A stretch of DNA of 10,358 nt from Chloroflexota bacterium (GTDB lineage: Bacteria; Chloroflexota; Dormibacteria; Aeolococcales; Aeolococcaceae). Shown piece after piece: positions 4,820 through 10,358 of the stretch. Position numbers and translations under genes: made by a program. Position 1 is the stretch's first letter; each line of letters begins with the position of its first letter. The notes under the pieces were generated by a model, which saw nothing but the letters and a program-made list of their open reading frames with translations, was not told the origin of the DNA and did no database searches. Location of the stretch: positions 1-10,358 of the forward strand of contig DNAU01000231.1 in the NCBI GenBank assembly GCA_003491925.1. The letters are read 5' to 3'.

Positions 4820-6319
4820 AGCCTCCTCCACCTCTGGGGACCTCGTACGCCGCCCCGAATCGGGCCGGCGGGTGCGACCCGGCACCAGCAGCCCGGAGAC
4901 CCCGGCCGCCAGCGCGATGGCCGCGCCACCCGCGAAGCCAAGCCCGAAGCCTCCCGTCAGCGCCATTGGAACCGAGTGGCCGACCTGGGTCAGAGCGGCG
5001 GCGTGATCGGCGGCGAGCGTGGCCAGGCCTGCCAGACCCAGGGAGCCGCCCACCTGACGGCTAGTGTTGACCACGCCGCTGGCCAGACCGGCCTCGGAGC
5101 GCGCCACCCCGGCGGTGGCCGCGATGGTGACGGCGGGGAAGGCCAGGCCGGCGCCGAGGGTCAGCAGGGCACCAGGGATGATCACCGACGACCAGATGGC
5201 CGGGCCCACCGAGACCTGGGCCAGCCAGAGCAGCCCGGCCGCGATCAGCACCGGCCCGGCGACCAGGAAGGGCCGCGCGCCGAACCGGGGGATGAGCCGC
5301 GAGCTGACCTGGGAGCCCACCGCGATGGCGAGGGTCTGGGGCATGAAGGTGAGGCCGGCGGCCAGCGGGCTCATGCCGCGGACGCCCTGCAGGTAGAGGG
5401 ACTGGAAGTACCAGACCGAGAAGAGGGCCGCGCCCACCCCGAAGGCGACCAGGTTGGCACCGGCGATCGAGCGGGAGGAGAAGATCCGCAGCGGGACGAG
5501 CGGTGCCCGGGCCAGCCGTGCCTCCACCAAGACGAAGACTGCGAGCAGCACGGTCCCGGCCGCGAACGCCCCCAGGACCTCGGGCGACCCCCAGCCCGCC
5601 GCCTGGCTGCGCACGATGCCCCAGGTGACGGCCACCAGGCCCGCGGTGACGGTGAACGCTCCCGCGAGGTCGATGTGCCGGCGCCCCTCGGGGTTCCCCG
5701 CGCCCTCGGCGACGAAGAGGCTGGCGGCGATCAGCACCGCGATGCCGATCGGCAGGTTGATGAAGAAGACCCAGCGCCAGGTGAGGAACTGGGTGATGAC
5801 GCCACCCAGCAGCGCCCCGGAGGCGCCACCCGCGGCGGCCACGCCACTCCAGATGCCGAGAGCCCGGGCCCGGGCACGCCCCTCGGGATAGGTGGCGATG
5901 AGGATGGTCAGGGTGGCCGGGGTGAGCACCGCGCCGCCGAGCCCCTGGAGGGCGCGGGCGGCGACCAGCATGGTCTGCGAGTCCGCGATACCGTCGAGGA
6001 GGCTGGCAAGGGAGAAGAGCGCGAGCCCGGCCAGGAGCAGGCGCCGGCGGCCGAAGAGATCGGCGGCGCGCCCGCCGAGGAGGAGGAATCCGGCGAAGGT
6101 CAGAGCGTAGGCGTTGACCACCCACTGCAGGCCGCTCGCCGAGAAGCCGAGGTCGTTGCGGATCGACGGGAGGGCCACATTGACCACCGAGACGTCGAGG
6201 ATGACCATGAACTGGCCGAGGCAGACCAGCAGCAGCACCAGCCCGGGAGGCGCGGGGAGCCGCGCCCCGATGCGCCGGAGATCCTTGGTCACGTTTCCGC
6301 TCGCCTTCTGTCCGCTCAT
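4811..6319 (-). CDS. MFS multidrug efflux transporter, DHA2 (EmrB/QacA) type
   Basis: A 502-residue inner-membrane protein with about 14 hydrophobic segments, the size and pattern of proton-driven DHA2 drug exporters. Diagnostic motifs: LDVSVVNVALPSI (motif D1, residues 41-53), GGRAADLFGRRR (motif A, 82-93), ARALQGLGGA with the motif B arginine (about 121-130), a Gly-rich motif C with GASGALLGG (about 165-173), and WRWVFFINLPIG (181-192). It likely expels hydrophobic or cationic toxic compounds; the substrate cannot be told from sequence. The ATG at 6319 was chosen over an in-frame ATG at 6370 because the predicted promoter (TTGACA, TACGAT) starts transcription near 6354, downstream of 6370, and the extra residues look like control DNA. 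The ribosome site is weak. It is divergent from the ArsR-type gene, with 60 bp between starts, so it is probably repressed by it. Confidence 0.92.
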   Translation of the reverse strand: MSGQKASGNVTKDLRRIGARLPAPPGLVLLLVCLGQFMVILDVSVVNVALPSIRNDLGFSASGLQWVVNAYALTFAGFLLLGGRAADLFGRRRLLLAGLALFSLASLLDGIADSQTMLVAARALQGLGGAVLTPATLTILIATYPEGRARARALGIWSGVAAAGGASGALLGGVITQFLTWRWVFFINLPIGIAVLIAASLFVAEGAGNPEGRRHIDLAGAFTVTAGLVAVTWGIVRSQAAGWGSPEVLGAFAAGTVLLAVFVLVEARLARAPLVPLRIFSSRSIAGANLVAFGVGAALFSVWYFQSLYLQGVRGMSPLAAGLTFMPQTLAIAVGSQVSSRLIPRFGARPFLVAGPVLIAAGLLWLAQVSVGPAIWSSVIIPGALLTLGAGLAFPAVTIAATAGVARSEAGLASGVVNTSRQVGGSLGLAGLATLAADHAAALTQVGHSVPMALTGGFGLGFAGGAAIALAAGVSGLLVPGRTRRPDSGRRTRSPEVEEAAA

Positions 6320-6347
6320 CTCGCTCGTTGGGCCCTCTGTCGTGGTA

Positions 6348-6393
6348 AAGTTTGATGCGGATCGTACCATGGAAGTTCGATGACTGTCAAACT
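6348..6393. promoter_or_regulatory. Three AGTTYGA half-sites, probable ArsR operator region
   Basis: AAGTTTGATG (6348-6357) and AAGTTCGATG (6373-6382) are direct repeats 25 bp apart. A third copy on the opposite strand, TCAAACT (6387-6393), forms AGTTCGA-N6-TCAAACT with the second, an imperfect palindrome of 20 bp. The palindrome covers the transporter -35/spacer and the regulator start codon, and the first copy covers the transporter start site. Binding would block both genes. Confidence 0.5.
6361..6390 (-). promoter_or_regulatory. Strong promoter of the efflux transporter
   Basis: On the minus strand, a perfect -35 TTGACA (6390-6385) and a -10 TACGAT (6366-6361) are 18 bases apart. The predicted start is near 6354, giving a leader of about 35 bases. 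The -35 falls within the first codons of the divergent ArsR-type gene. Confidence 0.65.
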
Positions 6394-6775
6394 AACGACC
6401 GCCTCCGAAGCGGCCCCGCCCGACCACAGCCCGCCGCACCCCGCGAACGGCGGACCCGACCTCCATCCCCACCCCGACCTTCATCCGGGAGTCGTCGGGG
6501 TCCTCGAAGCCCTCGCCGACCCGATGCGGATGGCCATCGTCCGCCGGCTCGCCTCGGGGGTCGAGTATCCGTGTGGCTGGCTCGGCCTGCCGATCAGCAA
6601 GTCGACGCTGACCCACCACCTCCATGTCCTCCACCACGCCGGGATCGTGGTCAAGCGGGAGGAGGGCACCCGGCGGATGATCAGCCTGGATCGCGCGGGC
6701 ATGGAGAGCCGCTTCCCCGGCCTCCTCGACGCGGTGCTGGGCGCCCCCGACCCGGAGGCGGTCTCCGAGACCTGA
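6380..6775 (+). CDS. ArsR-type winged-helix repressor of the divergent efflux gene
   Basis: A 131-residue DNA-binding protein. After a Pro/His-rich N-terminal extension (1-36, with HPHPDLHP) comes the winged-helix core: LADPMRMAIVRRLA (45-58), a linker with PCGW (Cys65), the recognition helix SKSTLTHHLHVLHHAGI (73-89), and the wing KREEGTRRMISL (92-103). The tail FPGLLDAVL is typical of ArsR-fold regulators found beside MFS exporters. The ATG at 6380 has GGAAG 4 bases upstream. Classical ArsR metal ligand pairs are not evident; one Cys and several N-terminal His are present, so a small-molecule inducer seems more likely than metal. It probably represses itself and the transporter through the AGTTYGA sites. 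Confidence 0.88.
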   Translation: MTVKLTTASEAAPPDHSPPHPANGGPDLHPHPDLHPGVVGVLEALADPMRMAIVRRLASGVEYPCGWLGLPISKSTLTHHLHVLHHAGIVVKREEGTRRMISLDRAGMESRFPGLLDAVLGAPDPEAVSET

Positions 6776-6804
6776 GGCCTGGCCGGCGGTCCTGGCGGAC
6801 CTGA

Positions 6805-6828
6805 GGGGTGGCCGAGGGGGTGGCTGAG
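6805..6828 (+). repeat. 12-bp tandem duplication after the ArsR-type gene
   Basis: GGGGTGGCCGAG (6805-6816) is followed directly by GGGGTGGCTGAG (6817-6828), differing at one base. The second copy supplies the left arm of the terminator-like hairpin at 6816-6837. Confidence 0.5.
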
Positions 6829-6837
6829 GCCACCTCC
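6816..6837. terminator. Strong hairpin between convergent ArsR-type and mgsA genes
   Basis: GGGGGTGGC-TGAG-GCCACCTCC forms a 9-bp stem (one G-U) with a 4-base loop, about 40 bases past the ArsR-type stop and 20 bases past the mgsA stop on the other strand. It may terminate both genes. No T tract is present on either side. Confidence 0.45.
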
Positions 6838-6857
6838 ATCTCAGCCGGACCGGCGTC

Positions 6858-7337
6858 TCAGCTGGAGGTCGCCACCTCCGTGCCTGGCGCGACCTGCGGA
6901 GTCACCCAGAGCAGCCGTGAGCTGATCAGCATGTCGGCGGTCGCGATGTTGGTCGCGAGCGGGACGTCGTGAACATTGCAGATCCGGAGCAGGGTCTGGA
7001 TGTCGGGATCATGGGGGTGCTTGTCGAGCGGGTCGACGATGAAGATCACCGCGTCGATCTTCCCGTCCACGACGCGGTTGGCGATCTGGACGTCACCGCC
7101 GATCGGACCCGACTGCAGAGCCTCGACGTTCAGCCCCACCTTCTCGCGGAGGAGCCGCCCGGTGGTGGCGGTGGCCACCAGCCGGCAGCGCTGGAGGGTG
7201 CCACGGTTGAAGGTGGCGAACGCGATCATGTCCGCCTTCTTGCCGTCGTGCGCGATCAGGGCGAGCCGGGGCCGGTACCTCGTCGCCCGCGCCGGCGTCG
7301 CCCTGGTGTCACGTGTCGCTGTCGCCTCAGGGGTCAT
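6858..7337 (-). CDS. mgsA: Methylglyoxal synthase
   Basis: A 159-residue cytoplasmic enzyme converting dihydroxyacetone phosphate to methylglyoxal and phosphate, a bypass of lower glycolysis used when phosphate is short or sugar phosphates pile up. Family signatures are intact: ALIAHDGKK (His30, Asp31), the phosphate-binding TATTGRL (57-62), SGPIGGDVQIA with the catalytic-base Asp82 (Asp71 in E. coli), GKIDAVIFIVDPL (Asp95, Asp102), PHDPD (His109), and ATNIATAD (128-135). The ATG at 7337 is chosen for GGGAG 5 bases upstream; an in-frame ATG at 7394 would add an unconserved leader. The first 20 residues are a Thr/Arg-rich extension slightly longer than in E. coli. It is divergent from hflX (119 bp between starts) and convergent with the ArsR-type gene. 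Confidence 0.95.
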   Translation of the reverse strand: MTPEATATRDTRATPARATRYRPRLALIAHDGKKADMIAFATFNRGTLQRCRLVATATTGRLLREKVGLNVEALQSGPIGGDVQIANRVVDGKIDAVIFIVDPLDKHPHDPDIQTLLRICNVHDVPLATNIATADMLISSRLLWVTPQVAPGTEVATSS

Positions 7338-7442
7338 CGTGTCTCCCACGGCCGCCTCGCGGTTTCGCTGGTCGAGGCTGCCTGCACCAATCATGCCTCG
7401 TGCCGGGGTGCGGCCATCTCCTGGCCGGTCCCGGGTCTGGGG

Positions 7443-7448
7443 TACCCT
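7443..7448 (+). promoter_or_regulatory. -10-like element directly before hflX
   Basis: TACCCT fits TANNNT and ends 8 bases before the hflX ATG. If used, the message would be nearly leaderless and the GGAG at 7450-7453 could not act as a ribosome site. If a promoter further upstream is used, GGAG is a normal but close ribosome site. The two readings exclude each other. Confidence 0.3.
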
Positions 7449-7456
7449 TGGAGCGG

Positions 7457-8692
7457 ATGCCCACCGCCCTCACGCGCTCCGGCGCCGATCCCGGCATCGG
7501 CCAGAAGCTGCACGACGTCGTCGTCATCGGGTCCTTCACCGGGCGCAACGGCCGGGATCGAACCGAGATCCAGCTCGACGAGCTAGAGGAGCTGGCCCGC
7601 ACCCTCGGCACCAGCGTGGTCGAGCGCAGCTCGATCCCGGTCCACGAGCCCCACCCGGCGACCTTCTTCCGGAGCGGCGCCGTCGACGCCCTCAAGGCAC
7701 GGCTTGGCGAGCTGGGCCGGCCGGCGGTGCTGGTGAACAACCAGCTGAGCCCGCGCCAGCAGCGGAACCTCGAGGAGGCCTGGGCGGTGCCGGTCCTGGA
7801 TCGGACCGAGGTGATCCTGGCGATCTTTGCCCGGCGAGCGGTCACCGCGGAGGGGAAGATCCAGGTGGAGATGGCTCAATTGGAGCATCTCCTCCCCCGC
7901 CTCGCCGGGGGCTGGACCCACCTGGAGCGGCAGCGCGGTGGCGTGGGGCTCCGCGGTGGGCCGGGTGAGACCCAGATCGAGGTCGACCGCCGGCTGATCC
8001 GGCAGCGGATCGCCAAGCTGCGGCGCCGGCTGGAGCTGCTGGAGCGCCAGCGGCGCACCCGCCGGCAGGCGCGCAGCGACGTCCCGCTCGCCTCCTGCGC
8101 CCTGGTCGGCTACACCAACGCCGGCAAGTCGACCCTGCTCAACCGGCTGACCAACTCCGAGGTGCTCGCCGACGACCTCCTCTTCGCCACCCTCGACCCC
8201 ACCTCGCGGCTGCTCAACCTCAGCTCTGGGCGGCGGGTCATCCTCACCGACACGGTCGGATTCATCCAGGCGCTGCCGACCGAGCTGGTCGAGGCCTTCG
8301 CCGCCACCCTGGAGGAGGTCCGGCAGGCCCACCTGCTGGTGCTCATCGTCGACGTCAGCCATCCCGAGTGCCGGGCCCAGCTCCAGACCGTGCTGGACAC
8401 CCTGGCCGAGATGGAGTGCGACCAGCCGACCCTGCTCGTCGCCAACAAGATCGACCGTCTCGACGCGGAGGCCCTGGAGGATACCGTCGCGGCCCTGGAG
8501 GAGACCGCCGGCTGCCGGGCCCTGCGGGTCTCCGCCAAGGCGGGCACGGGGCTCCGGGAGCTCCGCACCGCCCTCGACGCCCTCGCCGGCCGCGCCGTCC
8601 CGGAGACCCGGGCCAACCGGCCGCTCCCGGCCGCCACGGGGGATCAGCTCGAGGACGCGACCGGCGACGCGGAGGGCCGCGCCGCCAGCTGA
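7457..8692 (+). CDS. hflX: Ribosome-associated GTPase HflX
   Basis: A 411-residue GTPase that binds the 50S subunit and can split or rescue stalled 70S ribosomes under heat or antibiotic stress. Domain order is standard: N-terminal HflX domain (about 18-105, ending in NNQLSPRQQRNLE), middle helical part with GPGETQIEVDRRLI (168-181) and a coiled-coil arginine-rich stretch (185-205), then the GTPase domain. Its motifs are GYTNAGKST (G1, 218-226), LFATLDPTSR (switch I, 242-251), DTVGF (G3, 265-269), NKID (G4, 330-333) and SAK (G5, 359-361). The C terminus (about 380-411) is a low-complexity tail. The ATG at 7457 has GGAG 3 bases upstream, and longer starts add unconserved sequence. It lies beside smpB, to which it converges. 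Confidence 0.96.
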   Translation: MPTALTRSGADPGIGQKLHDVVVIGSFTGRNGRDRTEIQLDELEELARTLGTSVVERSSIPVHEPHPATFFRSGAVDALKARLGELGRPAVLVNNQLSPRQQRNLEEAWAVPVLDRTEVILAIFARRAVTAEGKIQVEMAQLEHLLPRLAGGWTHLERQRGGVGLRGGPGETQIEVDRRLIRQRIAKLRRRLELLERQRRTRRQARSDVPLASCALVGYTNAGKSTLLNRLTNSEVLADDLLFATLDPTSRLLNLSSGRRVILTDTVGFIQALPTELVEAFAATLEEVRQAHLLVLIVDVSHPECRAQLQTVLDTLAEMECDQPTLLVANKIDRLDAEALEDTVAALEETAGCRALRVSAKAGTGLRELRTALDALAGRAVPETRANRPLPAATGDQLEDATGDAEGRAAS

Positions 8693-8728
8693 GGCGCGAC
8701 GACGTGCCCCGCCGGCGCCCCACGGTTG

Positions 8729-9205
8729 TCAGCCTCGCAGAGCGTGGGCGGTGGCCCGCTCGACGTCCCGGCGGGCGTCCCGCTCGGCGATCGCCTGGCG
8801 CTTGTCCCAGAGCTTCTTGCCCCGGGCGACGGCGATCTCGCACTTGATCCGGTTGTGCTTCACATAGAGGCGGAGCGGCACCAGGGCCAGGCCGCCCTGC
8901 CGGACCTTGGAGTCCAGGTACTGGATCTCTCGACGGTGGAGCAGGAGGCGGCGGCGGCGCTCGGCCTCGTGGTTCTGGCGGTTGCCCATCTCGTACTGGC
9001 CGATGTTCACCTGAACCAGCCAGGCCTCGCCGTTCTCGACCCGGACGTACCCCTCGCGCAGGTGGCCGCGGCCGGCCCGCAGCGCCTTGACCTCGGTGCC
9101 GGTCAGCTGGATGCCGGCCTCGAGGGTCTCCAGGAGGTGGTACTCATGGCTGGCCTGGCGGTTGCGGGCGAGGACCGGATCGCCCGGTCGGGGGTTCGGG
9201 GACAT
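8729..9205 (-). CDS. smpB: SsrA-binding protein SmpB
   Basis: A 158-residue basic RNA-binding protein that binds the tRNA-like end of tmRNA, brings it to the stalled ribosome and places its C-terminal tail in the empty mRNA channel. The oligonucleotide-binding core includes TLEAGIQLTGTEVKALRAG (28-46), YVRVENGEAWLVQVNI (53-68) and NHEAERRRRLLLH (78-90). The last departs from the usual NHEP by having Ala81 instead of Pro. The tail GKKLWDKRQAI (129-139) and ERDARRDVERA is the conserved decoding-centre segment. The ATG at 9205 has only a weak CAGAG upstream and a TATAGCCT motif 5 bases before it, so the message may be leaderless. Its RNA partner ssrA is about 4 kb to the left. Confidence 0.96.
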   Translation of the reverse strand: MSPNPRPGDPVLARNRQASHEYHLLETLEAGIQLTGTEVKALRAGRGHLREGYVRVENGEAWLVQVNIGQYEMGNRQNHEAERRRRLLLHRREIQYLDSKVRQGGLALVPLRLYVKHNRIKCEIAVARGKKLWDKRQAIAERDARRDVERATAHALRG

Positions 9206-9210
9206 CTCTG

Positions 9211-9222
9211 AGGCTATATGCT
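9211..9222. promoter_or_regulatory. Overlapping back-to-back -10 elements (smpB / SseB-like gene)
   Basis: Plus strand AGGCTATATGCT contains TATGCT (9217-9222) or TATATG (9215-9220) for the rightward gene. The minus strand contains TATAGC (9218-9213) or TAGCCT (9216-9211) for smpB. The two share the central TATA. No good -35 was seen on either side. Confidence 0.4.
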
Positions 9223-9270
9223 GACGCGTCGACCGGGAGCCGATCCCGATCCGGGACCGAGGAGACGTGC

Positions 9271-9660
9271 ATGGAGCCGCTGGAAGTCGCGATCGCGCTG
9301 AAGGGGGACAGCCCCGACGCCGTCGAGGCGATCCGCGCCGAGCTGAGCAGGGCCGAGATCTTCTGCCTCGGCCAGCCGGCCGGGCACATGGCGACCTCCC
9401 AGCAGGGCAGCGAGTCCGACCTGCTCCACTTCACCATCCACGACGCCCAGGGGGCCGAGCGGGTGATGCTGCCGGTGTTCACCCAGCCCGAGATCATGCG
9501 CGCGGCCCTGGCCCGCAACCCCGACTGGCAGACCCTCTCGGTGCTCCAGGTGCAGGGTCAGGCCCTCCTCGAGAACGTCCACCCCGACGTCATCGTGGTC
9601 ATCAACCCCTGGTCGCGGCTGGAGTTTCAGCTCCCCCCGGCTGCGCCCGCGACCGGCTGA
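9271..9660 (+). CDS. SseB-like N-terminal-domain protein
   Basis: A 129-residue soluble protein resembling the SseB protein N-terminal domain family: a central segment ERVMLPVFTQPE (about 63-74) and the closing pattern LLENVHPDVIVVINPWSRLEFQLPP (about 98-122), where NP followed by a hydrophobic strand and LPP is characteristic. In other bacteria such domains occur alone or repeated, often with no known function; SseB of E. coli was linked to serine sensitivity. The length fits a single domain. The ATG at 9271 has GGAG 6 bases upstream. It is divergent from smpB and ends 8 bp before the stop of fmt on the other strand. The function here is not known. Confidence 0.75.
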   Translation: MEPLEVAIALKGDSPDAVEAIRAELSRAEIFCLGQPAGHMATSQQGSESDLLHFTIHDAQGAERVMLPVFTQPEIMRAALARNPDWQTLSVLQVQGQALLENVHPDVIVVINPWSRLEFQLPPAAPATG

Positions 9661-9668
9661 GGCAAACC

Positions 9669-10358
9669 TCATCTCCGGCCCCGCAGGAAGGCGGCGGCGC
9701 TCATGGCGCGGCGGCCGGGGGACTGGACGGTGTCGATCCGGTACAGGCCGGTGGCGGCGGCGACCAGGGCGGATTCACCCTCGATGCGGACGACCGAGCC
9801 CGAGGGCACGATCGTGGCGCTCGAGCTGGAGCCTTCGGCTCCTGGCACGTCGCGCTGCCGCCCGCCGATCGGCCGCCCGCTGAGGATGCGCACCGTGGCC
9901 CCGGCCAGGTCGGCGGTCACCCCCGGCCACGGGTCGAGGGCGCGGACCATCCGATCCACCTCCTCCGCCGAGCGGGCCTCCCAGTCGAGCACCCCGTCCT
10001 CCCGGGTGAGCCGGGCCGCATGGGTCACCCCCTCCTCCGGCTGCGGGGTCGCGGCCGCGGCTCCCCGCTCCAGGGCAGCCAGCACCGCCACCAGCTCCTC
10101 GGCACCCGCGATCGCGAGGGTCTGGGTCAGACCCGCCGCCGTCGCCTCCGCGTCGATCGCGACCTCACGGCGCGCGTACACCGGCCCGGTGTCCAGCCCC
10201 ACCTCCATCTTCATGACGCAGACCCCGGTGACCGGGTCGCCGGCGAGGATCGCCCGGGCTATCGGGGCCGCCCCGCGCCAGCGGGGCAGCAGCGAGGCAT
10301 GGACGTTGACCCCGCCAAAGCGGTGTCCGTCGAGCAGCGTCCGGGGCACGATCTGGCC
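9669..10358 (-). CDS. fmt: Methionyl-tRNA formyltransferase, N terminus cut by the window edge
   Basis: 229 residues of an enzyme that transfers a formyl group from 10-formyltetrahydrofolate to Met-tRNA, making the bacterial initiator. About 85-90 N-terminal residues are missing to the right, judged from E. coli Fmt. Visible catalytic-domain motifs: GVNVHASLLPRWRGAAPI, with the Asn and His of the active site, and the downstream GDPVTGVCVMKMEVGLDTGPV, with the catalytic Asp. The C-terminal OB-fold part follows, with LDWEARSAEEVDRMVRALDPWPG and the typical ending PGRRAMSAAAFLRGRR. It is essentially normal in length at the 3' end. A Ser-rich insertion (EGSSSSAT, about residues 172-179 of the visible part) sits in a loop. 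The peptide deformylase gene, often next to fmt, is not on the left side; it may lie outside the window. Confidence 0.95.
   Translation of the reverse strand, partial: GQIVPRTLLDGHRFGGVNVHASLLPRWRGAAPIARAILAGDPVTGVCVMKMEVGLDTGPVYARREVAIDAEATAAGLTQTLAIAGAEELVAVLAALERGAAAATPQPEEGVTHAARLTREDGVLDWEARSAEEVDRMVRALDPWPGVTADLAGATVRILSGRPIGGRQRDVPGAEGSSSSATIVPSGSVVRIEGESALVAAATGLYRIDTVQSPGRRAMSAAAFLRGRR

Noticed and set aside
4718..6355. Long open frame on the plus strand, 545 codons, opposite the efflux transporter
   Set aside because: Its product is a low-complexity Gly/Asp/Arg/Glu/Gln-rich string with no domain. The minus strand encodes a textbook DHA2 transporter. Open antisense frames are expected at this GC content.
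6320..6370. Longer start for the efflux transporter at ATG 6370
   Set aside because: The best promoter would start transcription near 6354, inside that extension, and the extra residues match the repeated operator sequence rather than coding use.
8693..8728. Terminator between convergent hflX and smpB (GGCGC...GCGCC)
   Set aside because: Only a 5-bp stem with a 17-base loop and no T tract; expected by chance in this composition.

Overview
The window looks like a chromosomal stretch from a very GC-rich bacterium (roughly 70% GC, third codon positions nearly all G or C). Several genes have a -10-like hexamer (TANNNT type) ending only 5-8 bases before the start codon, which points to leaderless transcription. 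That habit, the GC content, an SseB-like N-terminal-domain protein and the two-helix membrane protein family suggest Actinobacteriota or a neighbouring high-GC terrestrial phylum such as Candidatus Dormibacterota or Chloroflexota. I cannot decide between these from sequence alone. No transposase, integrase, phage gene, CRISPR array or rRNA was seen.

Layout. (1) 1-662: a cut-off membrane protein on the minus strand, divergent from a small all-helical protein of unknown function. (2) 655-870: a non-coding stretch with a degenerate 20-21 bp tandem repeat, then an 11-bp direct repeat just upstream of a promoter. (3) 874-2683: a secreted C39-like cysteine peptidase (+) converging on a pirin-family cupin (-). 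(4) 2684-4244: an 18-bp palindrome between pirin and a divergent solitary beta-class DNA methyltransferase, followed by a small two-helix membrane protein. (5) 4384-4763: tmRNA (ssrA), with proteolysis tag ANNSAPQLALAA. (6) 4811-6775: a DHA2-type drug efflux transporter (-) and its divergent ArsR-type repressor (+), which share a short control region with repeated AGTTYGA half-sites. (7) 6858-8692: methylglyoxal synthase mgsA (-), divergent from the ribosome-associated GTPase hflX (+). (8) 8729-10358: smpB (-), an SseB-like domain protein (+), and the 3' three-quarters of fmt, methionyl-tRNA formyltransferase (-), which runs off the right edge.

How they work together. The right 6 kb holds ssrA, hflX, smpB and fmt. 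ssrA and smpB are the two halves of trans-translation, which frees stalled ribosomes and tags the nascent chain. HflX splits or rescues ribosomes under stress, and Fmt makes the initiator fMet-tRNA. They are not one operon, because strands alternate, but they make a loose translation and ribosome-rescue neighbourhood. The efflux/ArsR pair is a self-contained regulated module inserted among them. Most gene pairs are divergent or convergent, so nearly every gene must have its own promoter, which fits the many promoter-like hexamers close to start codons.

Nothing here is clearly a new multi-gene system. The most unusual items are the tandem-repeat block at 655-770, the 11-bp direct repeat next to the secreted peptidase promoter, the overlapping back-to-back -10 elements between smpB and the SseB-like gene, and the three-half-site control region of the efflux/ArsR pair.
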